Source of the DNA: Arthrobacter mangrovi
Lineage (GTDB): Bacteria; Actinomycetota; Actinomycetes; Actinomycetales; Micrococcaceae
Length of the DNA stretch: 35,627 nucleotides
Assembly: GCF_026011795.1 (NCBI RefSeq)
Contig: NZ_BRVS01000031.1
Coordinates: 1-35,627 of the forward strand
Reading direction: 5' to 3'
In this document: positions 27,107 to 34,652 of the stretch, piece by piece
Layout of the letters: the number at the start of each line of letters is the position of its first letter
Position numbering within the stretch: position 1 is the stretch's first letter
Program-made: the position numbers and the translations under genes
Notes under the pieces: generated by a model
What the model was told of the DNA's origin: nothing
Databases searched by the model: none
What the model saw: only the letters and a program-made list of their open reading frames with translations

Positions 27107-28051
27107 TCAGGCGGACCGCGCGGTCAGGTGGAGCAGGACGGCTTCCGGGCGGCAGGCGATCCGGATGGGGGCCATCCGCGAGGTGCCCAGCCCGGCCGAG
27201 ACGTTCAGCGGGACGCTGTGGCCGTCATGCTCCCAGTAGGTCAGCCCGCGGGCCCGCCACGTGGGCAGGTCGCAGTTGCTGACAAGTGCTCCGTAGCCGG
27301 GGATGCATACCTGGCCGCCGTGGGTGTGGCCGGCCAGGATGATGTCCGGTCGGTCGGCCGTGAAGTAGTCCAGGACGCGCTGGTACGGGGCGTGCGCCAC
27401 TGCAATCCGCAGGTGGTCCGACTGGCTGTCGGTGGACGAGCCGTGCGGAAAGCCGGTGTACCGGTCGCGGCCCAGATGCGGATCGTCGACTCCGGTGAAG
27501 TCCAGCCGCAGGCCGTGCAGCACCATGGACTGGTGCCGGTTGGAAAGGTCGACCCAGCCCGATTCCCCGAAGACGGCGTGCATGCGCCGCCACGGCAGCT
27601 CGCGGTCGGCGTAGTCCGGCGGCTGCTTCGAGGGTCCGGAGAAGTACGTGAACGGGTTCTTCAGGACCGGGGCGTAGTAGTCGTTGGAGCCCGGCACGAA
27701 GACGCCGGGGAACTCGCGGAGCGGGCCGAGGGCGTCCAGCAGCGGGTCGAGGGCCTGGCGGTGGCTGAGGTTGTCGCCGGTGTTGACGACCAGATCCGGT
27801 TCCAGGCCGGCCAGGGCCTGCAGCCAGGCCTGCTTGCGCTTCTGTCCGGGCGTCATGTGGATGTCCGACAGATGGAGCAGCTTCAGCGGGCGGCGGCCGG
27901 GCGGCAAGATCTGCAGGGTTTCCTGCCGGACCCCGAAGAGGTTGCGTTCGATCAGGCTTCCGTAGGCCAGCACGGCACTGCCGGCCGCGGCGGCACCAAG
28001 TGCCACCCGGCCGGCAGTAACGAGGGTGCGGCGCAGTTTCTCAGCGGCCAC
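27107..28051 (-). CDS. Membrane-anchored metallophosphoesterase
   Basis: This 314-residue calcineurin-like phosphoesterase is of the YkuE-type group. An N-terminal hydrophobic stretch (about 10-32) can anchor or export it. The metal-binding motifs are in order: LLHLSDIHM (D-x-H), VVNTGDNLSH (GDN), GSNDYY (a GNHD variant with Ser-Asn in place of Asn-His), VAHAPYQRV and AGHTHGGQ (GHTHGG). The start is GTG at 28051, two bases after the PBP stop, so translation is coupled to the PBP. In M. tuberculosis a metallophosphoesterase gene also follows ponA2. The substrate is unknown; phospholipid or cell-wall precursor phosphates are candidates. Confidence 0.9.
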   Translation of the reverse strand: MAAEKLRRTLVTAGRVALGAAAAGSAVLAYGSLIERNLFGVRQETLQILPPGRRPLKLLHLSDIHMTPGQKRKQAWLQALAGLEPDLVVNTGDNLSHRQALDPLLDALGPLREFPGVFVPGSNDYYAPVLKNPFTYFSGPSKQPPDYADRELPWRRMHAVFGESGWVDLSNRHQSMVLHGLRLDFTGVDDPHLGRDRYTGFPHGSSTDSQSDHLRIAVAHAPYQRVLDYFTADRPDIILAGHTHGGQVCIPGYGALVSNCDLPTWRARGLTYWEHDGHSVPLNVSAGLGTSRMAPIRIACRPEAVLLHLTARSA

Positions 28052-28053
28052 GG

Positions 28054-30186
28054 TCAGTCGTCGTCGTTCCCGTTGCCGCGGTTGTCCGAGGACCCGCCAA
28101 CCATATTGCCTGGCGGGCTGCCGAAGCCGCCGTGGTTGTAGAGCGGGGCGACTGCCGACATGTAGTCGGTCCACTGCGCGCCGGCGATGGTGGCACCGTC
28201 CACGTAGTCGCGGGAGACGCCGTTGATCGGGATGTCGTTCAGCGACTCGTAGTTGGTCCAGTTGCCGACCCACGAGGCGGTGGAGATGCCCTTGGTGTAG
28301 CCGACGGTCCAGGTCTGTTCCGACACGTCGGTGGTACCGGTCTTGGCCGCGGCGGGGACGCCGATCGGATTCATGTAGCCGGGACTGTCATTGACCAGGT
28401 TCTCGAGCGGGACCGTCACCGCCTTGGCGACGTCCTCGGAGATGGCCCGTTCGCAGGACTTCTGCGGCACCTCGTACTTCTTGCCCTGGGCGTCCGTGAC
28501 TTCGTTCAGGGCGATGGGGGTGCAGTACATGCCGCCGCTGGCGATCGTGGCGAAGGCCGCCGACATGGTCAGGGGCGACACCTCCTGGCCGCCGATCACG
28601 AAGGACGGGCTGTTGACCTCGAACGGCTTGCCGTCCACGGCCCGGTGCACGCCCATCCGGGTGGCGGCGTCGCGGATGTCGCACAGGTCCAGCATGGCTG
28701 CCTGCGCCACGGTCGCGGAGTTGACCGACTTGGTCAGGCCATAGCTGACCGACATCGGCCGGGTGTAGCCGGGGAGCGCGTTCTTGAAGTCCCACTTGTC
28801 GAACCACGCTCCGGCCGGCAGGCAGCTGGCGTTCCAGTTGTAGCCCGCCGGGTAGGAGGTGCGGGTGGCGTCGACCGTCTCGTTCAGGGTGCGCCCGGAT
28901 TCCAGCCACGCGATCGTCGTGAACGGCTTCATGGTCGAACCCGGCTGGAAGCCGTAGGAGGTGCCGCCCATGTCCGCATCCACGTTGAAGTTCAGCTCGG
29001 TGTTCTTGGCGCCCTGTTCCGGGCTGTACTTCGTGTTCTGGGCCATGGCAAGGATCTTGCCGGTGCCGGGTTCGACCGACACCATCGACGAGCCGGCGCC
29101 CGATTCGTCGCCCATCGGCACCTCTTCCTCGATCTGCTTCTGGGCTTCCTTCTGCAGGCGGGAGTCGAGGGTGGTCTTGATGGTGAGGCCGCCGCGGGCC
29201 AGGAGCTTGGCGCGCTCGGTGGAGTCCTTGCCGAACTGGTCGGACTGCATGATCACGTGCTGGACGTAGCTGCAGAAGTAGTCGGCGAAGGTGGCAGCGA
29301 CGCAGCCGGAGCTGACCGGCTGCAGGTCGACGCCCAGGTCGGATGCGGCGGCCTTGTCGTACTCTTCCTGGGTGATCTTCTTGGCGCTCAGCATGGCGGC
29401 GAGCACCGAATTGCGCCGCTCCTTGGTGGCCTCGGGATTGGACACCGGGTTGAAGTAGTTGGGCGACTGGACCATTCCGGCGAGCATGGCGGACTGCTGG
29501 ATGTTCAGTTTGGAGGCCGGAATCCCGAAGAACGTCTGGGCCGCTGCTTCGATGCCGTAGGTCTGGCCGCTGAAGAGCACGATGTTCAGGTACCCCTGCA
29601 GGATCTCCTCTTTGGAGTACTCCTTCTCGAGGGCAATGGCCAGCTTGGCTTCGCGCAGCTTGTCCCCGATGGACTTGGTGCCGCTGATGGTCAGCTCGTC
29701 GGCGCTCTTGCCCTCGGACGCTCCGGCGTCGATCAGGACGTTATTGACGTACTGCATGGTCAGCGTGGAGGCGCCCTGGAGGCTGCCCCCGGCCATGTTG
29801 GTGACTGCGGCGCGCATGATGCCCTGGGGATCGACGCCGCCGTGCTCGAAGAACCGCACGTCTTCGATGGAGACGATGGCGTCCTGCATGTGCTGCGAGA
29901 CCTTGTCCAAAGTCACCGGCACCCGGTTCTCCGCATAGAACGTGGCGATCAGCTGGTTGTCCGCCGAGTAGATCTTGGAAGGCTGGGACAACGGGTTGGT
30001 CTGCAGCTCGTCAGGCAGCTGATCGAAGTAGTCGATGGATGAGGTTGCCCCGACGCCTGCCACAGCCGCTGCGGGAACGAGCAGACCGGCCGCCAGGACG
30101 CCGCAGAGCGCACTGATGCCAAGGAATGCCACGATTTTGCCCAGCGTTGTAGCAGTGTCAAAAAGGGGGGATTTACGAGCCGCCAT
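28054..30186 (-). CDS. Class A penicillin-binding protein (PonA2-like)
   Basis: This bifunctional peptidoglycan glycosyltransferase/transpeptidase has 710 residues from the ATG at 30186. One membrane segment spans about 18-44. The GT51 domain has the catalytic Glu108 in SIEDVRFFEHGG and the second motif LQGASTLTMQYVNN. The transpeptidase domain has S417-TMK in GFQPGSTMKPFT, S487-VN in TKSVNSA and K615-TG in AAKTGTTD. The C-terminus is short, Gly/Asn/Asp-rich and has no PASTA domain, unlike mycobacterial PonA2. It starts a two-gene unit with the metallophosphoesterase and is divergent from the DUF4177-ridA genes. The synteny with M. tuberculosis Rv3682-Rv3678A supports a PonA2-type assignment. 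Confidence 0.95.
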   Translation of the reverse strand: MAARKSPLFDTATTLGKIVAFLGISALCGVLAAGLLVPAAAVAGVGATSSIDYFDQLPDELQTNPLSQPSKIYSADNQLIATFYAENRVPVTLDKVSQHMQDAIVSIEDVRFFEHGGVDPQGIMRAAVTNMAGGSLQGASTLTMQYVNNVLIDAGASEGKSADELTISGTKSIGDKLREAKLAIALEKEYSKEEILQGYLNIVLFSGQTYGIEAAAQTFFGIPASKLNIQQSAMLAGMVQSPNYFNPVSNPEATKERRNSVLAAMLSAKKITQEEYDKAAASDLGVDLQPVSSGCVAATFADYFCSYVQHVIMQSDQFGKDSTERAKLLARGGLTIKTTLDSRLQKEAQKQIEEEVPMGDESGAGSSMVSVEPGTGKILAMAQNTKYSPEQGAKNTELNFNVDADMGGTSYGFQPGSTMKPFTTIAWLESGRTLNETVDATRTSYPAGYNWNASCLPAGAWFDKWDFKNALPGYTRPMSVSYGLTKSVNSATVAQAAMLDLCDIRDAATRMGVHRAVDGKPFEVNSPSFVIGGQEVSPLTMSAAFATIASGGMYCTPIALNEVTDAQGKKYEVPQKSCERAISEDVAKAVTVPLENLVNDSPGYMNPIGVPAAAKTGTTDVSEQTWTVGYTKGISTASWVGNWTNYESLNDIPINGVSRDYVDGATIAGAQWTDYMSAVAPLYNHGGFGSPPGNMVGGSSDNRGNGNDDD

Positions 30187-30222
30187 GCGCCCTAGTTTAC
30201 AAGCAGGCGTTACCGTTGACTT
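30187..30222. promoter_or_regulatory. Compact divergent promoter region, both sides possibly leaderless
   Basis: Only 36 bp separate two divergent ATG codons. On the minus strand TAAACT (30199-30194) lies seven bases before the PBP ATG. On the plus strand TACCGT (30211-30216) lies six bases before the DUF4177 ATG. Neither gene has a Shine-Dalgarno sequence. This fits back-to-back leaderless promoters; -35 elements would lie inside the opposing unit. Confidence 0.45.
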
Positions 30223-30378
30223 ATGACGAAATGGGAATACGCCACGGTACCGCTCATTATCCACGCCACCAAGCAGATTCTCGACCAGTGGGGCGATGAT
30301 GGCTGGGAGCTGGTCCAGGTAGTTCCGGGACCGGATTCGACCAACCTTGTTGCCTACCTCAAGAGGGAGAAGAACTAG
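30223..30378 (+). CDS. DUF4177 family small protein
   Basis: This 51-residue protein, MTKWEYATVPLIIHATKQIL then DQWGDDGWELVQVVPG, ends YLKREKN. The KWEYATVPL opening, the LDQWGDDGWELV core and the terminal LVAYLKR are the DUF4177 pattern. It is probably a small beta-alpha-beta fold; the function is unknown. In many actinobacteria it directly precedes ridA, as here (stop TAG, then one base, then the ridA ATG), and M. tuberculosis has the same pair (Rv3678A-Rv3678c). The conserved linkage makes it a real gene despite its size. Confidence 0.93.
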   Translation: MTKWEYATVPLIIHATKQILDQWGDDGWELVQVVPGPDSTNLVAYLKREKN

Positions 30379-30379
30379 C

Positions 30380-30874
30380 ATGGCGCAGCAGCAGGATGCC
30401 CGCGTATCAGCCGTCGAGGAGCGCCTCGCCGAGCTCGGCCTGGCCCTTCCGGAAGTAGTGGCCCCCGTCGCCGCCTACGTTCCGGCCGTGGTCTCGGGAG
30501 ACTACGTCTACACCTCCGGGCAGTTGCCCATGGTCGGCGGCGAGCTGCCGGCGAAGGGCAAGGTGGGCAGCGGCGCCGGTGCCGTCTCCGCCGATGCCGC
30601 CAAGGACCTGGCCGCGACCTGCGCCCTGAACGCCCTGGCGGCGGTCAAGGGTGTCATCGGCGACCTCGACCGCATCACGCGGATCGTCAAGGTTGTGGGC
30701 TTCGTCGCCTCCGAGCCGGACTTCACCGGCCAGCCCGCGGTCATCAACGGCGCGTCCGAGCTGCTGGGCAAGGTCTTCGGCGAGGCGGGCTCCCACGCCC
30801 GATCGGCGGTCGGCGTGGCCGTCCTGCCCCTCGACTCCCCGGTTGAGGTGGAACTGATTGCCGAGTTCAGCTAG
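30380..30874 (+). CDS. RidA family protein (reactive enamine/imine deaminase)
   Basis: RidA proteins hydrolyse reactive 2-aminoacrylate and related enamines released by PLP enzymes. The 164-residue protein is longer than E. coli RidA and matches the YjgF/YER057c/UK114 variant with an N-terminal extension. It has VSAVEERLAELGLALP, then VVSGDYVYTSGQLPMVGGELPAKGKVG, then ALNALAAVKGVIGDLDRITRIVKVVGFV and HARSAVGVAVLPLDSPVEVELIAEF. The terminal part contains the conserved R-x-A-V-G-V pattern (Arg contacting the substrate carboxylate). AAGAGGGAG at the end of DUF4177 is its ribosome-binding site. Confidence 0.93.
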   Translation: MAQQQDARVSAVEERLAELGLALPEVVAPVAAYVPAVVSGDYVYTSGQLPMVGGELPAKGKVGSGAGAVSADAAKDLAATCALNALAAVKGVIGDLDRITRIVKVVGFVASEPDFTGQPAVINGASELLGKVFGEAGSHARSAVGVAVLPLDSPVEVELIAEFS

Positions 30875-31790
30875 CCCGCTCCGCCAGACAACGCGGCGGT
30901 TCCTGCTGCCGCGGGAGCAGCATGCCGCGGCCCTGAGCTGGCTGGAGCACGGCGGGCGGTCGCCGCTGAAGGCCCGCCTCGCCAGCAGCGTCGTCCTGGT
31001 GCGGGACGGGTTCGAGGGGGCCGAGACCTATCTGGGCTACCGCTCCGGCAAGTCGCCCCTGGGCACGATCGCGTTTCCCGGGGGCAGCCTGGACGAGGCG
31101 GACTACGGGCCTGTGGGCTGGTTCGGTCCGGCGCCCGGCAAATGGGCCGAGAACATGGGCATCGATGACCACCAGGTGGCCCGGGCCCACGTCGTCGCGG
31201 CCATCCGCGAGCTGTTCGAGGAGACCGGCATCCTGCTTGCCGGCCAGGATGAGGCTTCCCTGGTCGAGGGCGGCAACAGCGAGGACTGGATGCGCGCCCG
31301 CCAGCTGGTGGCCGAGCAGGAAAGCAGCTTTCCGGAGCTGCTGGACCGCTGGGGACTTGGCCTGCGCACCGATCTGCTGCGCCCGCTGTCCCGGTGGATC
31401 AGCCCGGACTTCGCCCACCGGCGCTTCGACACCCGCTACTTCGCCGCGACGCAGCCTGTGAACCAGCAGCCCGTCCTGCTGGACGGCAAGGGCGTGTGGG
31501 GCTCGTGGGTCTGTGCCGCGAAGGTGATCGCGGAGCGGGACAGCAGCAGCCTGGGGGACACCGCGGACCAGGAGGACACACGCGGCCGCACCCTCAGCGA
31601 GGTGACGGCGCCCGCCGTCGAAACCATGCTGGAGAAAATCTCCACCGCCCGTGGCTGCGTCGCCTACCTTTCCCACAAGCGCCAGCCGCACACCTACCAG
31701 CCGCAGCTGGTCGTCGTGGACGGCGTCCCCATGCTTGAGGTTCCGACGGCGGTGGGAACCGAGGGCGGTTCGGTCCAGCGCGGGCGGTAG
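30858..31790 (+). CDS. NUDIX hydrolase with insertion in the Nudix region
   Basis: This 310-residue Nudix-family pyrophosphohydrolase starts at TTG 30858, overlapping ridA by 17 bases; GAGGTGG six bases upstream supports it. The segment FPGGSLDEAD begins the Nudix region, but about 30 residues are inserted before the catalytic helix RELFEETGILL, which retains the REuxEExGu metal-binding glutamates. This arrangement resembles NUDT19/NUDT7-like CoA- or nucleotide-diphosphate hydrolases. The C-terminal region (FDTRYFAATQP, then TMLEKIS) fits that group. The substrate is not established. A Nudix gene also lies near crp/marP in M. tuberculosis (Rv3672c), but it is not evidently the ortholog. Confidence 0.88.
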   Translation: MPSSASPLRQTTRRFLLPREQHAAALSWLEHGGRSPLKARLASSVVLVRDGFEGAETYLGYRSGKSPLGTIAFPGGSLDEADYGPVGWFGPAPGKWAENMGIDDHQVARAHVVAAIRELFEETGILLAGQDEASLVEGGNSEDWMRARQLVAEQESSFPELLDRWGLGLRTDLLRPLSRWISPDFAHRRFDTRYFAATQPVNQQPVLLDGKGVWGSWVCAAKVIAERDSSSLGDTADQEDTRGRTLSEVTAPAVETMLEKISTARGCVAYLSHKRQPHTYQPQLVVVDGVPMLEVPTAVGTEGGSVQRGR

Positions 31791-31859
31791 CTGCGTCCGC
31801 GGGGGCGGGGGATCAGTGCGCCGTCCATCCGGACTTGTGGATACAGCGGCGAATACGAT

Positions 31860-31892
31860 GGAGGCGGCCACCTGCGAAAGGTGGCCGCCTCC
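31860..31892. terminator. Bidirectional stem-loop between NUDIX and crp
   Basis: A perfect 14-bp stem, GGAGGCGGCCACCT (31860-31873) with its complement (31879-31892), has the loop GCGAA. It is placed between convergent genes. Neither side has a strong U-tract. Confidence 0.75.
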
Positions 31893-31909
31893 GTCGTCGT
31901 TAAGCCGGT

Positions 31910-32587
31910 TTAGCGGGAGCGCTGGCGCAGCCGCTGGATGTCCAGGATCACGACGGCGCGGGCCTCGAGCCGGACCCAGCCGCGCTGGACGAACTCGGCC
32001 AGTGCCTTGTTCACGGTTTCGCGGGAAGCGCCGACGAGCTGGGCCAGTTCTTCCTGGGTCAGTTCGTGGGCGACCAGGATGCCGTCGGTCGCCGGGCGGC
32101 CGAAGCGGTCCGCCAGGTCGAGCAGGGCCTTGGCAACGCGGCCAGGAACGTCGGAGAAGACCAGGTCGGCCAGGGAGTCGTTGGTGCGGCGGAGCCGGCG
32201 GGCAAGGGCCTGCAGCAGCTGGGCGGAAACCTCGGGACGGGTCTCCAGCAGGCCGCGCAGGTTCTCGTTCTTCAGGCCGGCCAGGCGCGTCTCGGAGACG
32301 GCCGTGGCGGAGGTGGAACGGGGGCTGGGATCGAACAGGGCCATCTCGCCGAAGAGCTCGCCCGGGCCGAGGATGGCGACCAGGTTCTCGCGGCCGTCCG
32401 AGGCGGTGCGGCCGAGCTTGATCTTGCCGGAAACGATGAAGTACAACTGGTCGCCCTGGTCGCCTTCACGGAACACCGAGGCACCGCGCGAGAGGTCAAC
32501 CTCTGTCAGCTCATCCGTCAGCGCGGCAAAAACGTCGTCGTCGAGGGAAGCGAAAAGAGGTGCGCGGCGAAGTATCTCGATGTCCAT
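31910..32587 (-). CDS. crp: Crp/Fnr-family global regulator (GlxR/Crp-type)
   Basis: This 225-residue cAMP-receptor-type transcription factor resembles corynebacterial GlxR and mycobacterial Crp. The cyclic-nucleotide domain (about 10-125) has GDQLYFIVSGKIKLGR and LGPGELFGEMALFDPSPRSTSA (the phosphate-binding cassette, with R-S-T-S-A where E. coli Crp has R-S-A-W-V). The long helix LLQALARRLRRTND and conserved FSDVPGRVAKALLDLADRFG precede the helix-turn-helix LTQEELAQLVGASRETVNKALAEF. AGGAGA precedes the ATG at 32587. A near-consensus site for this regulator lies 88 bp upstream, suggesting autoregulation. Confidence 0.95.
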   Translation of the reverse strand: MDIEILRRAPLFASLDDDVFAALTDELTEVDLSRGASVFREGDQGDQLYFIVSGKIKLGRTASDGRENLVAILGPGELFGEMALFDPSPRSTSATAVSETRLAGLKNENLRGLLETRPEVSAQLLQALARRLRRTNDSLADLVFSDVPGRVAKALLDLADRFGRPATDGILVAHELTQEELAQLVGASRETVNKALAEFVQRGWVRLEARAVVILDIQRLRQRSR

Positions 32588-32674
32588 TTAGTCTCCTGTT
32601 TCAGTCATGTTGCTTGGCAGCTGCACGGGACCCAGCTGCGGCACTGCCTACCATTCTGCCGCATGAGCAGTCCA

Positions 32675-32690
32675 TGTGACATCTTCCACA
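32675..32690. promoter_or_regulatory. Putative Crp/GlxR binding site
   Basis: TGTGA, six bases (CATCTT), CCACA matches the Crp/GlxR consensus TGTGA-N6-TCACA in nine of ten defined positions. It lies in the 250-bp gap between the divergent crp and marP genes, 88 bp from the crp ATG and about 150 bp from the marP start, so it could act on either. No binding is shown. Confidence 0.65.
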
Positions 32691-32838
32691 GGCGATTTCG
32701 CTCAGAGACAACGGGCGGTCCCTCCAGTCGGGGCCGATGGCCGGGGTGCCTTAGCGCTTAACCAGTCCGGGCCCGGGCATATTCCCAGCGTCGGACATTA
32801 GACTTGTGCATAAACTCCCGGCCATCGATGGAGACAGT

Positions 32839-34026
32839 TTGCTATTCGGCCTGACGGTTCTGGACATCGTCCTGATCCTGATCCTGCTTTCGTACCTCAT
32901 TGCGGGTCTGCGCAAAGGGTTCCTCGTGACCCTGGGCGGAATCGTCGGCTTTGTCCTGGGCGCGGTCGCCGCCTTCGTCGCCATCCCGTACGTCAGCATG
33001 TGGGTGCCCGACCCGGGCTGGCGGCTGACGGCCATCATCGCCGTGGCGATCCTGCTGGTCATCCTCGGGCACGCGATCGGCTCCGGCGTCGGCCGCGCCA
33101 TCCGCGGGCAGATCGATTTCCCCACGGTCAGGCCGGTGGAGCGGTTGCTGGGCGGGGCAGCGAACGTGGCCGTGGCCGCGCTGGTGATGTCCATGCTGGC
33201 CTTCAGCATCGGGACGCTGGGGGTCCCGTTCGTTTCCCAGCAGATCGCCGCCTCCAAGGTCATCCAGACGATCGACTCGCTCACCCCGGATCCGGTCAAG
33301 ACCTGGCTGGCCCAGGCCCGTTCGATCGCCGTCCAGGACGGCATCCCGATGGTGACGGACCAGGCTGCACCGGCAACCCCGGCGCCGGTTCCCGACGCCA
33401 GCGTGGACACTCCCGCGCTCAACCAGGCCGCGGCGTCCGTCCTGAAGATCGCCGGCACCGCGTTCCAGTGCGGGCAGAACCAGACCGGCTCCGGGTTCGT
33501 CATCGCGCCGGACCGGGTGATGACCAACGCCCACGTCGTCGCCGGCGTGAACGAGCCGATCGTCGAGATTCCGGACGGGCGCGTGCTGCCCGCCCGGGTG
33601 GTGCATTTCGATCCGCAGCGCGATATCGCCGTGCTCGCGGTCGAGGACCTGGAACTGCAGCCCCTCGCAGTGGGGGACGTACTGCAGAACGGGGCCCTCG
33701 CGGCGTTCCACGGGTATCCGGCCGGAGGCCCCTTCCAGAGCCACCCGGCTACGGTCCAGGGCAAGTCGACCGTGCTGGTGCAGAACATCTACGGCGCCGA
33801 GCCCTCGAGGCTCGAGGTGTACACCCTGGCCGCCCACGTGGAGCAGGGCAATTCCGGCGGTCCGCTGCTGGACCAGGAAGGCCGGATCTCCGGCATGGTG
33901 TTCGCGAAGGCCACCGACGATGTTCCGGTCGGCTATGCCCTGTCGCTGGCGGAGATCCGGCCGGTGATCGACGAATCCATGGTCTACCAGGAAACCGTCG
34001 CGGCCGGGCAGTGCGTCCGGAAATAG
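32839..34026 (+). CDS. marP: MarP-type membrane serine protease
   Basis: This 395-residue periplasmic-facing trypsin-like protease is linked in M. tuberculosis to acid resistance. Four N-terminal membrane segments with a CvpA-like pattern (LTVLDIVLILILLSYLIAGLRKGFL) occupy about residues 1-150. The protease domain carries the triad His232 (TNAHVV), Asp262 (QRDIAVLA) and Ser339 (GNSGGPL). Cys211 and Cys392 sit where MarP has its regulatory disulfide. I choose TTG at 32839: GGAGA lies just upstream and the numbering then parallels the mycobacterial enzyme (397 residues). GTG at 32806 is the alternative, but TAGACT at 32799-32804 looks like a -10 that overlaps it. The last six codons are tandemly duplicated beyond the stop. 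Confidence 0.93.
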   Translation: MLFGLTVLDIVLILILLSYLIAGLRKGFLVTLGGIVGFVLGAVAAFVAIPYVSMWVPDPGWRLTAIIAVAILLVILGHAIGSGVGRAIRGQIDFPTVRPVERLLGGAANVAVAALVMSMLAFSIGTLGVPFVSQQIAASKVIQTIDSLTPDPVKTWLAQARSIAVQDGIPMVTDQAAPATPAPVPDASVDTPALNQAAASVLKIAGTAFQCGQNQTGSGFVIAPDRVMTNAHVVAGVNEPIVEIPDGRVLPARVVHFDPQRDIAVLAVEDLELQPLAVGDVLQNGALAAFHGYPAGGPFQSHPATVQGKSTVLVQNIYGAEPSRLEVYTLAAHVEQGNSGGPLLDQEGRISGMVFAKATDDVPVGYALSLAEIRPVIDESMVYQETVAAGQCVRK

Positions 34027-34043
34027 CAGTGCGTCCGGAAGTA
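34008..34043. repeat. 18-bp tandem duplication at the marP stop codon
   Basis: GCAGTGCGTCCGGAA followed by a TA-ending triplet occurs twice in tandem (34008-34025 and 34026-34043), differing at one base. In the marP frame the unit is exactly Gln-Cys-Val-Arg-Lys-stop, so the last five codons and the stop are repeated after the first stop. A decayed third copy (CGG TGC GGC CGC) follows. Confidence 0.85.
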
Positions 34044-34081
34044 GCGGTGCGGCCGCGGCGGCGGGGGACCGGGCGGGCTTC

Positions 34082-34537
34082 CTAGAGCCGGTCCGCGAGG
34101 AGTTCGATAGCGAACCGGTAGCCGCTGATGCCGGCTCCGGCGATCACGGCCTCGGCAATGCCGGAAATGTAGGAATGGTGGCGGAATTCCTCGCGGCGGT
34201 GGACGTTGCTGATGTGCACCTCGACCACGGGCAGGTCCACGCCCGAGAGGGCATCGCGCAGCGCGACGGAGGTGTGCGTGTAGCCGCCGGGATTGATGAC
34301 GATGCCCGCCGCGGTGCCCCGTGCCGCGTGCACGGCGTCGATCAGGGCGCCTTCGTGGTTGGACTGGAAGCACTCCACGGTCAGGCCCCTGGCTTCCGCC
34401 GCATCCGCGGCGAGCTTTTCGACGTCGGCCAGCGTGTCGGCGCCATAGATGTGCGGTTCGCGGGTGCCGAGCAGGTTCAGGTTGGGGCCGTTGAGGATCA
34501 GGAGTTTGCGGCTGCTGCCGCCGGCGGGATCGGTCAT
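34082..34537 (-). CDS. aroQ: Type II 3-dehydroquinate dehydratase
   Basis: AroQ dehydrates 3-dehydroquinate to 3-dehydroshikimate in aromatic amino-acid synthesis. The 151-residue protein has the normal length of the dodecameric type II enzyme. It shows [21 protein letters not shown] (with the catalytic Tyr), the lid region, [36 protein letters not shown], the active-site [17 protein letters not shown], and the terminal [13 protein letters not shown]. The ATG at 34537 gives the typical short N-terminus; the frame extending to 34717 is rejected since it crosses the acs terminator. No other aro gene is near. Confidence 0.97.
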   Translation of the reverse strand: MTDPAGGSSRKLLILNGPNLNLLGTREPHIYGADTLADVEKLAADAAEARGLTVECFQSNHEGALIDAVHAARGTAAGIVINPGGYTHTSVALRDALSGVDLPVVEVHISNVHRREEFRHHSYISGIAEAVIAGAGISGYRFAIELLADRL

Positions 34538-34595
34538 GGTTCCACTATGCCGCACCGGTGCCGGACGCCGGCGGTTCGCTACGCCGCTCCGACAC

Positions 34596-34636
34596 GCACG
34601 GGCGCCGCCGCAGCAGTGCTGCGGCGGCGCCCGTGC
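34596..34636 (-). terminator. 19-bp perfect stem-loop after acs
   Basis: GCACGGGCGCCGCCGCAGC (34596-34614) and its exact complement (34618-34636) enclose a 3-base loop. It starts 16 bases after the acs stop and lies upstream of aroQ on the same strand, so it should end the acs transcript. No U-tract is seen. Confidence 0.85.
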
Positions 34637-34652
34637 GGAGGGTGCTGGAGGA

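Noticed and set aside
28132-30042. Open frame of 636 codons antisense to the PBP
   Set aside because: Shadow of the PBP gene; no domain, repetitive Gly/Val/Asp/Arg composition.
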